Shown: positions 31,536-40,344 of the stretch, one piece after another | Layout: each line of letters opens with the position of its first letter | How positions within the stretch are numbered: the first letter of the stretch is position 1 | Assembly (NCBI RefSeq): GCF_026343945.1 | Contig: NZ_JAPKNJ010000005.1 | Location: forward strand, 124,001-188,000 | Source of the DNA: Kaistia algarum | GTDB taxonomy: Bacteria > Pseudomonadota > Alphaproteobacteria > Rhizobiales > Kaistiaceae | Length of the DNA stretch: 64,000 nucleotides | Reading direction: 5' to 3' | Notes under the pieces: generated by a model | Told to the model about the DNA's origin: nothing | Database searches by the model: none | The model's input: the letters and a program-made list of their open reading frames with translations, nothing else | Made by a program: the position numbers and the translations under genes

Positions 31536-32459
31536 TCAGGTGTTGGTCGCCGAACTGCCAAATGGCTGCAACGCCGTGGCGTATTGCCGGATCAATTGTC
31601 GGGAAAATTCCGTCGGGCGAAGCGCCGGTGCCCGGTCGTGGACGACAAGGCCTGCGCGCTCGGCGAACAGGCGCTTGCCGTGGCTGATCAGCGTCTCGAT
31701 GGATTGCATGACGAAGACGACGGCGGGCAGCATCTGGCCGTAAGCGGCGGCGGCTTCCGCCTCGTCGCCGGCGCGAAAGGCCGAATAGGCGCGCACGGCA
31801 TAGTCGATCACGTCCGGGGCCAGGATGAACCCGGCGCAACCGGCGCGCAGATTGTCGAGCAGTTCCAGGCCGCCGCGCCCGTTCAATATCGGCAGCTCGT
31901 TGCGGGTCGTCGCAATGAGGCCCGCAATATCGACGGCCGAGCTCTCGCCCTTCACCACGCGGATGTTGGGGCTGGCCTGCGTCAATTGCCTGAGATCATC
32001 GCCGCTGAGGCCGCGGCCGAGATAGGCGGGCGCGTTCTGGATCGCGACCGGAAGCGACGTCTCCTTCGCCACCCGCGAGAAGAAGTCGATATATTCCGAG
32101 GCCGCGAAATTGCCGACGACGGGCGGCTGCAGGATGACCCAGTCCGCGCCCTGGGCCTCGGCGAATTTCACCTGCTCGAGTTGCTCGCGCACCGACGTGC
32201 CGAAGATCGTGAAGCCGACGGGCACCCGGCCGGCGACATCTTCGGCGACCCACCGCATGGTCTGCAGCCGTTCGGCCAATGTGAGCTTGGCGACTTCCGT
32301 CGCCAGGCCGAGCGCGACGATACCGGCGACGCCGGAGCCGATGCACAGTTCGACCTGCCGCCGCATGGCCGCCCGGTCGAGCGTCTCCTCCGCATCGAAG
32401 AACGCATAGAGGATCGCGTGAATGCCGCCGAAGGTGGCCGTGCCAGCGCCTTGCGCCAT
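31536..32459 (-). CDS. Dihydrodipicolinate synthase (DapA)-family lyase/aldolase
   Basis: A 307-residue TIM-barrel protein of the DapA/NanA superfamily. The Schiff-base lysine is K170 in IRVVKGESS. The tyrosine that usually precedes N-x-P in lysine-biosynthetic DapA is glutamine here (IQNAPAY), so the enzyme is a family member with another role, most likely a 2-keto-3-deoxy-sugar-acid dehydratase or aldolase in this locus. It starts one base from the end of the ABC ATPase gene and is last in the leftward importer operon. Confidence 0.88.
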   Translation of the reverse strand: MAQGAGTATFGGIHAILYAFFDAEETLDRAAMRRQVELCIGSGVAGIVALGLATEVAKLTLAERLQTMRWVAEDVAGRVPVGFTIFGTSVREQLEQVKFAEAQGADWVILQPPVVGNFAASEYIDFFSRVAKETSLPVAIQNAPAYLGRGLSGDDLRQLTQASPNIRVVKGESSAVDIAGLIATTRNELPILNGRGGLELLDNLRAGCAGFILAPDVIDYAVRAYSAFRAGDEAEAAAAYGQMLPAVVFVMQSIETLISHGKRLFAERAGLVVHDRAPALRPTEFSRQLIRQYATALQPFGSSATNT

Positions 32460-32460
32460 G

Positions 32461-33624
32461 CTAGTCGCTCCGGCCGATCGAAACGCCGGTCTTGGCGTCG
32501 AAATAATGCAGGGCTTCCGGCCGGACCGCCAATCGGGCGGTCTCGCGCGGCGCAATGCGGGAGGTGCCGTCCAGACGCGCCTTGAACAGGCTCTGGTTTG
32601 CCGCGGTCGCGGTAAAATCGGTTTCGGGGTCGGCGCTGGTGCCGTCGAACTGATCGGCCCGGATGGTCGGCGTCTCCATCGGGAACACCAGCATGACCTC
32701 GCTGCCCAGCCTCTCGACCAGTTCGACCTGGGCGGTGATCGGGCTCCAGCCGGCCGCGCCGTCGAATTCGCGGAAATCCGTCGGCCTCATCCCGACGATG
32801 ATGTCCTCGCCACGCCGATCGCTCAAATTGGCGTCGGCGGCGATTGGAAGCGTCACGGTGCCGATATGCAGTTCCCCCTCGCCGACCTTCGCCCTGGCGA
32901 AGTTCATCTCCGGCGAACCGATGAACCCGGCGACGAAGATGTTGGTCGGACGGGCGAACAGCCGCTCCGGCGTGTCGATCTGCTGCACGCGGCCGTTGCG
33001 CATGACGCAGACCCGGTGGCCGAGCGTCATCGCCTCGATCTGGTCGTGCGTCACATAGATGGTGGTCGTCTTCAATTGTTCGCGCAGACGGGCAAACTCG
33101 GTGCGCATATGGACGCGCAGTTTGGTGTCGAGATTGGAGAGCGGCTCGTCCATCAGGAAGACGGATGGGTCGCGCACCAGGGCACGCCCGATGGCGACGC
33201 GCTGGCGCTGGCCGCCGGACAATTGCGTCGGCCGCCGCGCCATCAGCGGCATCAGGCCGAGCGTTTCCGCCGCCGCCTTGATCCGCCGCTCCGCCTCGGG
33301 GCGAGCCGTTCCCCGGATCTTCAGGCCAAAGCTCAGATTCTGCTCGACCGTCATGTGCGGAAACAGAGCGTAGGTCTGGAAGATCATCGCGATGTCGCGG
33401 TCCTTCGGCGGCAGGTCGTTGATGCGCTTGCCGCCGACCGTGATCTCGCCGGACGAAATATCCTCCAGTCCTGCGACCATGCGCAGCAAGGTGGACTTGC
33501 CGCATCCCGACGGCCCGACGAGGACGACGAACTCGCCATCGGCGATCTCCAGCGAGACATTGCTGACCGCGTCGGCGCCGTTGGGGAACCGCTTCGTGAC
33601 GCCCTGGATCGAAATATTGGCCAT
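32461..33624 (-). CDS. Sugar ABC transporter ATPase (UgpC/MsmK-type)
   Basis: A 387-residue nucleotide-binding protein. Walker A GPSGCGKST (37-45), signature LSGGQRQRVAIGRAL, Walker B VFLMDEP, and a C-terminal TOBE/MalK-like regulatory region (about 240-380) with VGMRPTDF. It powers uptake by the two permeases encoded upstream. Because the second importer (53.5-57.4 kb) has no ATPase of its own, this protein could serve both, as MsmK-type ATPases do elsewhere. Confidence 0.93.
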   Translation of the reverse strand: MANISIQGVTKRFPNGADAVSNVSLEIADGEFVVLVGPSGCGKSTLLRMVAGLEDISSGEITVGGKRINDLPPKDRDIAMIFQTYALFPHMTVEQNLSFGLKIRGTARPEAERRIKAAAETLGLMPLMARRPTQLSGGQRQRVAIGRALVRDPSVFLMDEPLSNLDTKLRVHMRTEFARLREQLKTTTIYVTHDQIEAMTLGHRVCVMRNGRVQQIDTPERLFARPTNIFVAGFIGSPEMNFARAKVGEGELHIGTVTLPIAADANLSDRRGEDIIVGMRPTDFREFDGAAGWSPITAQVELVERLGSEVMLVFPMETPTIRADQFDGTSADPETDFTATAANQSLFKARLDGTSRIAPRETARLAVRPEALHYFDAKTGVSIGRSD

Positions 33625-33631
33625 GGCCGAT

Positions 33632-34456
33632 TTATCCCTTGATGGCGCCGAAGCTCAGCCCGCGAACGAGGCTCTTCTGCGCGGCGATGAGGAGGATGGC
33701 GATCGGCAGCACCAGCACGGTGGCTGCGGCCATCAGCGGCCCGATCTGCACATTCTGAAAGCCCATGAACGCAAGGATCGCGACGGGTCCGGTCTTGACC
33801 GCGCCGCCGGCGAGCGTGAAGGCGAATGCCAGCTCGTTCCATGAAAAGACGAAGACGAGGATCGCGGTGGCGGTCAGCCCGGCGCGAACCTGTGGCAGGG
33901 CAACGCTGAACAGGGTCCGGTAGGCGCCGGCCCCCTCCATGTAAGCCGCCTCAAGAATGTCGCGGGGCAATTCGCCGAAGAAGCTCCGCAGCATGAAGAA
34001 CGCTAGAGCGAGGCTGACGATGACATGCATGATGACGAGGCCGGTCACCGTATCGAGCAGGCCGACGCTGCGGAATAGGATGAAATAGGGCAGCACCACC
34101 ACGAAGGCCGGCATCATGCGGGTGCTGAGGATCCAGGCTTCGATGCTCTCGCGGCCCTTAAATTCGCGCGTCGCGCAGATGAACGCCGCGGGCACGGAGA
34201 TTACGATGATGAGCGCCGTCGAGACGGTTCCGATAACGAGCGAGTTCAGCAGGGCCCGGATGAATTCGCCGTTCGCGAATACGGCCTGCATGTTCTGGAA
34301 GTCGATGGCCGCGAAGAGCGGCGGCGTGCCGGCCTGACCCTCCAGCGGCGACGTCAGCGCCACGCGCAGGATATAGACCAGCGGCGCCGCCCAGACGCAG
34401 CAGAAGGCGATGAGCACCAGAGTGCGGGCGAGTTCGGTCTTTCGGTTGGGGCGCAT
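33632..34456 (-). CDS. Carbohydrate ABC transporter permease (MalG-like)
   Basis: A 274-residue inner-membrane protein with about six helices and the cytoplasmic EAA loop (LEAAYMEGAGAYRTLFSVALP) that docks to the ATPase. The start at 34456 follows a perfect GGAGG. It is 8 bp from the ATPase gene and overlaps none of its neighbours. It pairs with the permease encoded just upstream. Confidence 0.93.
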   Translation of the reverse strand: MRPNRKTELARTLVLIAFCCVWAAPLVYILRVALTSPLEGQAGTPPLFAAIDFQNMQAVFANGEFIRALLNSLVIGTVSTALIIVISVPAAFICATREFKGRESIEAWILSTRMMPAFVVVLPYFILFRSVGLLDTVTGLVIMHVIVSLALAFFMLRSFFGELPRDILEAAYMEGAGAYRTLFSVALPQVRAGLTATAILVFVFSWNELAFAFTLAGGAVKTGPVAILAFMGFQNVQIGPLMAAATVLVLPIAILLIAAQKSLVRGLSFGAIKG

Positions 34457-34458
34457 CG

Positions 34459-35358
34459 TCAGCTCCTCCTGCCGACAAGGTGCTTCATGAAGGGCTGCGT
34501 GAGCACGATAATCAGCACCAGCATGGTGAGGGCCAGCGCCGAGGCCTGTCCGAAATTGAGATTCTGGAAGGCGAGGCGATAGAGCAGCATGTTCAGCGTC
34601 TCGGTGGCATTGCCGGGCCCGCCGCCGGTAATCACCCAGAACGTGTCGAAGGTTCGAAACAGATCGATCCCGCGGAAGAGCACGACCACCAGCAGCAGCG
34701 GCCGCAGCATGGGCAGCGCCACATGCCAGACGCTCGACCAGTAGCCGGCGCCTTCCATGGAAGCGGCCTCGAACGGCTCCTTGGGAAGGGCTACCAGTCC
34801 GGCCAGCAGGATCAGGGTGACGAAGGGCGTCCACTGCCAGATATCGACGATGATCAGCGAAGGCAGGGCCAGTTGCGGCGAGGCGGTCCAGTCCAGCGGC
34901 GGCAGGCCGAAATAGCCGAGCAGCAGGTTGAGCGGCCCGCCCGCCGGATTGAAGATCAGCCGCCAGGCCAGCGCCAGCGCCACCGGCGTCAGGCCGAAGG
35001 GCAGGATCAGGATCGTCGTGTAAAGGCGCGAGCCGCCGATTGGCTTCCAAAGAGCGAGCGCGACCAGAAAGCCGACGACGAGCTCGATGGCCAGCGAGAC
35101 GACCACGAAGATCCCGGTGACGGTAAGCGAGTGCAGAAAGGCCGCCTTGGTGACGACTGCGGTGATGTTGCGGGCGCCCGTGAAGCCGGTGTTGAGCGGC
35201 TGCGTCAGGTCCTTGGCATGCACCGCGTACCAGACATTGGCGAGGAACGGGTAGAGCGTTAGCGCCGCCAGCACCAGCAGGATTGGCAGCAGCATCAAGA
35301 CCGGGGCGGCGCGGTCAAGCGTCATCGCACGCGCCCGCGGCCGGGTTGGCACCGTCAT
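34459..35358 (-). CDS. Carbohydrate ABC transporter permease (MalF-like)
   Basis: A 299-residue membrane protein with an N-terminal hydrophobic segment (APVLMLLPILLVLAALTLYP) and an EAA loop (FEAASMEGAGYWSSVWHVALP). ATG 35358 is preceded by GAGGAGGAG. It is the first gene of the operon permease-permease-ATPase-DapA-like. The likely GntR operator lies 76 bp upstream. No solute-binding protein gene is in this operon; the one at 42036 is the candidate partner. Confidence 0.92.
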   Translation of the reverse strand: MTVPTRPRARAMTLDRAAPVLMLLPILLVLAALTLYPFLANVWYAVHAKDLTQPLNTGFTGARNITAVVTKAAFLHSLTVTGIFVVVSLAIELVVGFLVALALWKPIGGSRLYTTILILPFGLTPVALALAWRLIFNPAGGPLNLLLGYFGLPPLDWTASPQLALPSLIIVDIWQWTPFVTLILLAGLVALPKEPFEAASMEGAGYWSSVWHVALPMLRPLLLVVVLFRGIDLFRTFDTFWVITGGGPGNATETLNMLLYRLAFQNLNFGQASALALTMLVLIIVLTQPFMKHLVGRRS

Positions 35359-35433
35359 CGTCTCCTCCTCCTCAAGGATCAAGGCCGAGCGTTTTCCCAA
35401 GCCGCCGACGGTGATCCCGTTCTTTATATCTAA

Positions 35434-35450
35434 TATTGTATGAGAATAAA
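35434..35450 (-). promoter_or_regulatory. GntR-type operator candidate upstream of permease operon
   Basis: Plus-strand TATTGTATGAGAATAAA. The 11-mer TATTGTATGAG is also present, on the other strand, in the GntR/dehydratase divergent promoter (37483-37493). The AT-rich patch around it (35421-35460) fits a promoter. Confidence 0.5.
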
Positions 35451-35467
35451 ATGTATCGATTGATGTT

Positions 35468-36658
35468 TCAGAGCGTCGGCATCCCATCGGACGGAGCCGC
35501 GGTTGTCCGGAGTTCCCGTTCCCTGACGATCTCCGGCCCGTCCGCCTTCAGTTCGGCGAGATCTCGAACGCCGGTGAGCGCCATGGCGACATCGAGTTCG
35601 GCCTTTATGTGAGAAATGACGGCGGCGACACCGGCCTCGCCGGCCGCCGCCAGGCCATAGGCGAAAGCCCGCCCCAGCAGGACGGCATCGGCGCCGAGCG
35701 CCAGCGCCTTGTAGACATCGGTCCCGCGGCGGATACCGCTGTCGAGAAGGATCTCGGTCTGGCGGCCCACGGTCTGGGCGATCGCCGGCAGGACGCTGAT
35801 GCTGGAGCGGGCCGCATCCAGCTGCCGCCCGCCATGATTGCTGATGGCGATGCCTTCGACGCCGATCTCCACCGCCCGGCGTGCATCCGCAACGGACAGA
35901 ATGCCCTTGATGACCAGGCGGCCCGGCCATTGCCGGCGCAGCCAGGCAAGATCTTCCCAGGAGAGGCCGGGATCGATCTGCTCCGACAGGCGGCTGGCCT
36001 GCGCCATAATTCCGCGGCCGAACTCGCTTCGCCCGGCAATATTGCCAAGCCTTGGGCTTCCCGCACGCCAGATATCCAGGCACCAGGCCGGGTGCATCGC
36101 CATGTCGACCAAGGCACGCAGAGGCAGGCGGGTGGCGGTGCGGAAGCCGTTGCGCGTATCGCGCTCGCGAATGCCCGACACATTGGCGTCCACGGTCAGG
36201 AACAGGGTCTCGACGCCGCAGGACTGCGCCATGGCCAGCATCGATTCCGTCAGCGCCCTGTCCTTGAAGACGTAGAGCTGGAAACAGGGCTTCGCGGCGC
36301 CCGCGGCGGCGATCTGGGCCAGGGAGTTCACGGAGAAGGTCGACAGGCAATAGGGGATGCCAGCCTTTTCCGCCGCGCGCGACGCCTGCAATTCGCCATT
36401 GCCCCGCATCATGCCGGAGAAGCCGACCGGACCCAGCATCATGGGCGCCGCCCAGGTGCCGCCGAGGAAATGGGCCGCCATGCTTCTGGACCGCACGTCG
36501 CGGAGGATCCGCTGCTCGAGAACCAGCGCGTCGAAATCGCTCCGATTGCGCCGAAGCGTAACCTCGCTGAACGAGCCGCCGTCGAGATAGTCGAAGAACA
36601 TCCTGGGCAGGCGTCGCTTGGCCGCGCGACGCATGTCGTCGTTGCTGGCTGCCATCAT
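35468..36658 (-). CDS. FMN-dependent alpha-hydroxy-acid oxidase/dehydrogenase
   Basis: A 396-residue member of the lactate/glycolate oxidase family. Visible landmarks: RRLPRMFFDYLDGG near the start, the PVGFSGMM FMN loop, LVIKGIL (FMN lysine), the catalytic SNHGGRQLD with its histidine, and LLDSGIRRGTDVYKALALGA for phosphate binding. It oxidises an L-2-hydroxy acid to the 2-keto acid, possibly the product of aldol cleavage (glycolaldehyde- or lactaldehyde-derived acid). It lies between the GntR gene (14 bp upstream) and the importer operon. Confidence 0.92.
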   Translation of the reverse strand: MMAASNDDMRRAAKRRLPRMFFDYLDGGSFSEVTLRRNRSDFDALVLEQRILRDVRSRSMAAHFLGGTWAAPMMLGPVGFSGMMRGNGELQASRAAEKAGIPYCLSTFSVNSLAQIAAAGAAKPCFQLYVFKDRALTESMLAMAQSCGVETLFLTVDANVSGIRERDTRNGFRTATRLPLRALVDMAMHPAWCLDIWRAGSPRLGNIAGRSEFGRGIMAQASRLSEQIDPGLSWEDLAWLRRQWPGRLVIKGILSVADARRAVEIGVEGIAISNHGGRQLDAARSSISVLPAIAQTVGRQTEILLDSGIRRGTDVYKALALGADAVLLGRAFAYGLAAAGEAGVAAVISHIKAELDVAMALTGVRDLAELKADGPEIVRERELRTTAAPSDGMPTL

Positions 36659-36671
36659 CGGGACGGGTCGA

Positions 36672-37430
36672 TCATGCCACGGCCCGCTGATGCTGCATGG
36701 TCTGGAGAGTCTCCTCCAGCGCCTTGTCGACCAGCGAGGCCATCGATGCCGAAGCCCCGGCGCTGTCGCGCCGCAGAATGGCTTCTAGGACGACGACATG
36801 GTCGGGGAGGGTTTCCTCATAGATGCGCGGATGGGCCGTCATCTTCAGTCTGGCCGACCACCGCAGCGTCGATTCGATGACGCTGGACAGGGCGAGCAAG
36901 GGCTCGTTGCGGGCCGCGACGAGAATGGCGTGGTGAAAGGCGACGTCGGCTTCCAGACCCTCGGCCGAGGATTCCTTGGTCGGCCGCATGGCTGCCATCG
37001 TCTGCCGGAGGATCACGGCGTCCTCATCCTCGTGCCGCGTGGCGGCCAAGGCCGCACCCGCGGGCTCGACGATACGCCTCAGTTCGAAAAGCGAACGGAT
37101 GAACTCGGCGTCAGGCTTGACCTCGAAATACCAGGACAGCACGTCCGAATCGAGAATGTTCCAGGAGCTTCTGGGATTGACGGTCGTGCCCACCTTGGGC
37201 TTGGCGCTGACGAACCCCTTGGCCACCAGCGTGCGCATGCTCTCCCGATATGCCGTGCGGGAGACCTCCATCGCGGCGCTCAGATCATCCTCATTGGGCA
37301 GCACTTCGCCGGGCTTCAACTGTCCGCTGATGATCCGCACGGCCAGTTCGTGGGCGACGGAACCATGAAGGCGACGGCGGTTGATGCCGGTCGGCTTGCT
37401 GAACCGGCCGACATCGTCAAGGAAGCCCAT
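36672..37430 (-). CDS. FadR/FCD-type GntR family regulator
   Basis: 252 residues. Winged helix-turn-helix at about 15-80 (IISGQLKPGEVLPNEDDLS, then SRTAYRESMRTLVAKGFV), followed by the helical FCD ligand domain with metal-binding FHHAILVAARNEPL. ATG 37430 is preferred because of GGGAG upstream; ATG 37460 is possible. It diverges from the IlvD-like dehydratase gene. Regulators of this class sense sugar acids or their keto derivatives and repress the catabolic genes. A shared motif in four promoters of the locus fits this protein. Confidence 0.9.
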   Translation of the reverse strand: MGFLDDVGRFSKPTGINRRRLHGSVAHELAVRIISGQLKPGEVLPNEDDLSAAMEVSRTAYRESMRTLVAKGFVSAKPKVGTTVNPRSSWNILDSDVLSWYFEVKPDAEFIRSLFELRRIVEPAGAALAATRHEDEDAVILRQTMAAMRPTKESSAEGLEADVAFHHAILVAARNEPLLALSSVIESTLRWSARLKMTAHPRIYEETLPDHVVVLEAILRRDSAGASASMASLVDKALEETLQTMQHQRAVA

Positions 37431-37475
37431 CTCCACATCTCCCAGCACCGGATGACCCATGCAGTGTAGTCGCTT

Positions 37476-37493
37476 CTATTTACTCATACAATA
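37476..37493. promoter_or_regulatory. GntR-type operator candidate, GntR/dehydratase divergent promoter
   Basis: The reverse complement reads TATTGTATGAGTAAATAG. It shares TATTGTATGAG with the site at 35434 and TATGAGTAA with the site at 44493. It lies between the divergent regulator and dehydratase genes, a classic position for autoregulation. Confidence 0.55.
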
Positions 37494-37609
37494 ATAGATG
37501 TATCATTGGATACGCTCTGGACGCGGGTCCGCTTCGCCACGCCATGACTCACGCGGTACGCTGCGTTGTGCGCTGCGTCCAGATGAAAAAGCATAGTCGG
37601 GTGGAACAG

Positions 37610-39343
37610 ATGAGCGACAAGTCAAAGACCCGTTTCCGGTCGTCAGAATGGTTCGGCAAGAACGACAAAGATTCGTTCATCCACCGGAGCTGGATGCGCA
37701 ATCAGGGAATACCATCGCGCATGTTCGATGGCCGACCCGTGATCGGCATTTGCAACACCTGGTCGGAACTCACCCCCTGCAATGCTCATTTTCGGACCAT
37801 TGCTGAACATGTGAAGCGCGGCGTCATCGAGGCCGGCGGTTTTCCCCTCGAATTCCCCGTCACCTCGACCGGCGAATCCAACCTGCGCCCCACCGCCATG
37901 TTCTTGCGCAACCTCGTATCCATGGATGTCGAGGAATCGATTCGCGGCAATCCGCTCGACGGCATCGTGCTGCTGTGCGGCTGCGACAAGACCACGCCGG
38001 CCCTGGTGATGGGCGCCGCCAGCGTCGACCTGCCGACCATCGTGGTCTCCGGCGGACCGATGCTCAACGGCAAATATCGCGGCAAGGAAATCGGCTCGGG
38101 CACGGCCGTCTGGCAGCTCAGCGAAGAGGTCAAGAGCGGCAAGATCAGCGTCGAGGACTTCATGGACGCCGAAGCCGCCATGTCGCGGTCGCCCGGCCAT
38201 TGCATGACGATGGGCACCGCGTCGACGATGGCGTCGATGGTCGAGGCGCTCGGCATCGCCCTGCCCCAGAACGCCGCCATTCCGGCCGTCGATTCCCGGC
38301 GCAACGTGCTCGCCAACACCGCCGGGCTTCGCATCGTCGACATGGTCCGCGAGGACCTCAAGCTGTCGAAGATCCTGACCAAGGCGGCCTTCGAAAATGC
38401 CATCCGGGTCAATGGCGCGATCGGCGGCTCCACCAACGCGGTGGTGCATCTCCTGGCCATCGCGGGTCGGGTCGGCGTCGATCTCACGCTGGCCGACTGG
38501 GACCGGCTCGGCCAAGACATTCCGACCATTCTCAACCTGCAGCCATCCGGCAAATATCTGATGGAGGATTTCTACTATGCCGGCGGCCTGCCCGCCGTCA
38601 TGCGCCAGCTGGCGGAAGCCGGGCACCTGCACCGGGAGATCACGACCGTCACCGGCAAGTCGGTATGGGAGGGCATCGAGAAGGCGCCCAACTGGAACGC
38701 CGAGGTCATCCACTCCCTCGACGATCCGCTGACCGCCAGCGGCGGCATAGCGGTCCTGCGCGGCAACCTCGCTCCCGACGGCGCCATCATCAAGCCGTCG
38801 GCCGCCTCCGCGGAACTGATGACCCATCGCGGGCGGGCCGTGGTGTTCGAGAACATCGAGGACTATCACGACCGGATCAATGACGAGGCGCTCGACATCG
38901 ACGAGACCTGCATCATGGTCCTGAAGAACTGCGGCCCCCTCGGATATCCGGGGTTCGCCGAGGTTGGAAACATGGGACTTCCGCCCAAAGTTTTGCGGAA
39001 GGGCGTGCGCGACATGGTCCGCATTTCCGACGGGCGCATGAGCGGAACGGCTTACGGCACGGTGATCCTGCATACCGCGCCCGAGGCCGCTAAGGGCGGC
39101 CCCCTCGCCGCGGTTCAAAATGGCGATTTCATCGAGGTCGATGTTGCGGCCCGGCGCGTCCATCTCGACATTTCCGATGAGGAACTGGCCCGCCGAATGA
39201 AGGCGTGGCAGCCCCCGCCGCCGCATTCGAAGAGCGGCTATACGCGCCTCTACACCGACCACGTCATGCAGGCCGATACCGGCGCGGATTTCGACATTCT
39301 CGTCGGGTCGCGCGGCTCCGCCGTGCCGCGCGAATCGCACTAG
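37610..39343 (+). CDS. IlvD/Edd-family sugar-acid dehydratase
   Basis: A 577-residue iron-sulfur dehydratase, the length of L-arabonate/xylonate/galactonate dehydratases. Candidate cluster ligands C57 (TPCN), C125 (CGCDKTTPA) and C198 (PGHCMTMG) match the spacing of the characterised L-arabinonate dehydratases. The C-terminal end has the conserved DGRMSGTAYG. It removes water from an aldonic acid to give the 2-keto-3-deoxy acid. ATG 37610 is used; two in-frame ATGs upstream (37544, 37583) are possible. It is divergent from the GntR gene. Confidence 0.9.
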   Translation: MSDKSKTRFRSSEWFGKNDKDSFIHRSWMRNQGIPSRMFDGRPVIGICNTWSELTPCNAHFRTIAEHVKRGVIEAGGFPLEFPVTSTGESNLRPTAMFLRNLVSMDVEESIRGNPLDGIVLLCGCDKTTPALVMGAASVDLPTIVVSGGPMLNGKYRGKEIGSGTAVWQLSEEVKSGKISVEDFMDAEAAMSRSPGHCMTMGTASTMASMVEALGIALPQNAAIPAVDSRRNVLANTAGLRIVDMVREDLKLSKILTKAAFENAIRVNGAIGGSTNAVVHLLAIAGRVGVDLTLADWDRLGQDIPTILNLQPSGKYLMEDFYYAGGLPAVMRQLAEAGHLHREITTVTGKSVWEGIEKAPNWNAEVIHSLDDPLTASGGIAVLRGNLAPDGAIIKPSAASAELMTHRGRAVVFENIEDYHDRINDEALDIDETCIMVLKNCGPLGYPGFAEVGNMGLPPKVLRKGVRDMVRISDGRMSGTAYGTVILHTAPEAAKGGPLAAVQNGDFIEVDVAARRVHLDISDEELARRMKAWQPPPPHSKSGYTRLYTDHVMQADTGADFDILVGSRGSAVPRESH

Positions 39344-39430
39344 CGCCCGGTGAAATTCGCGGCCGCCATCGACACGGAGTTGCCCGCCAGGGCGCTCCGT
39401 GCCGATGCCGCGACCCGTTTCGAACCGGCG
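39344..39430. other. Convergent gap between dehydratase and SDR genes
   Basis: Fewer than 90 bp between two converging genes. An imperfect inverted repeat around cacggag/ctccgtg (39374-39403) may act in transcription termination for both. Confidence 0.35.
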
Positions 39431-40180
39431 CTAGAACGAAGCCAGCATTCCCCCGTCGACCAGATGATTGGAGCCGGTGATGAAGGACGCATCGTCCGAC
39501 AGCAGGAAGGCGACGGCCTTGGCGATCTCGATCGGTTGACCCAGCCGGTCGAGGGCATGTTCGGCCGCCCATTCGGCGATCTTGGCTTCCGGGTTTTCCG
39601 GGTTGAACGATGCGGCATTGGCGCGAAGCAAGGGCGTCTCGATGGCGCCGGGGCAGATCGCGACGACGCGGACCTTGTCCTTGCCGTGGTCGAGCGCCAT
39701 CGCGCGGGTCATCGAGAGGACCGCTCCCTTGGTTGCGGCATAGGCGGCGACCTGCTGCGACGTCGCATGGGCGTGGATCGACGACATGTTCACCACCGCA
39801 CCCCCACCATTGGCGACCAGATGCGGGATGACGTGCTTCGACAGGAGGAAGATGGCCTTCAAATTGATGCCCATCACCCGGTCCCAGTCGCTCTCCGGCA
39901 TCTCTACCACGGTGCCGTGCAGTTCCAGCCCGGCGCAATTGAACAGCCCGCGAACGGGACCGAGGCCGGCCGCGAACGAAGCGACGGCAAGACATTCGGC
40001 GTTCCGCGTGAGATCGGCGGAAATCACATGGATTCCCCGGCCTTCGAGCGTCGCGAGACCCGCTGCATCGATATCGGCCGCGACGACCGTCGCACCGCAT
40101 TTCACCAGATGCTGCGCCGTCGCCCGTCCGATTCCAGAGGCCGCGCCGGTCACGATCACCACGCCTTGCAACTGAGCCAC
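39431..40180 (-). CDS. SDR family NAD(P)-dependent oxidoreductase
   Basis: A 249-residue short-chain dehydrogenase: cofactor loop TGAASGIG, NCAG strand, catalytic serine in NMSSIHA, and YAATK with Tyr and Lys. The aspartate in VAADIDAAG favours NAD. The GTG at 40180 is chosen because AAGGAGA precedes it; the longer frame has no SD. In this locus it may oxidise the sugar or a deoxy-keto acid. Confidence 0.9.
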   Translation of the reverse strand: MAQLQGVVIVTGAASGIGRATAQHLVKCGATVVAADIDAAGLATLEGRGIHVISADLTRNAECLAVASFAAGLGPVRGLFNCAGLELHGTVVEMPESDWDRVMGINLKAIFLLSKHVIPHLVANGGGAVVNMSSIHAHATSQQVAAYAATKGAVLSMTRAMALDHGKDKVRVVAICPGAIETPLLRANAASFNPENPEAKIAEWAAEHALDRLGQPIEIAKAVAFLLSDDASFITGSNHLVDGGMLASF

Positions 40181-40217
40181 TTTCGTCTCCTTCCCCGTTG
40201 ATCTTTTGTAATATTCT

Positions 40218-40237
40218 ATTATCCTCAGAGTAATAAG
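40218..40237. promoter_or_regulatory. GntR-type operator candidate, SDR/GMC divergent promoter
   Basis: Plus-strand ATTATCCTCAGAGTAATAAG matches the motif of the 37476 site at about 14 of 20 positions (ATTAT..T..GAGTAA..AG). It lies in an AT-rich patch midway between the divergent SDR and GMC genes. Confidence 0.4.
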
Positions 40238-40344
40238 AGGGTCAATTGTCCACGGGTGATAGCGGGGGCGATCGACGGGAGGATTTGCCGGGCAGCGGCA
40301 CGGGGCCAGCGTCCCTTGGACGGGCGCGGCCTTGGAGGAAAACA

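Noticed and set aside
31536..32459. Lysine-biosynthetic dapA
   Set aside because: The key tyrosine is replaced and the gene belongs to a sugar importer operon; only the superfamily is supported.
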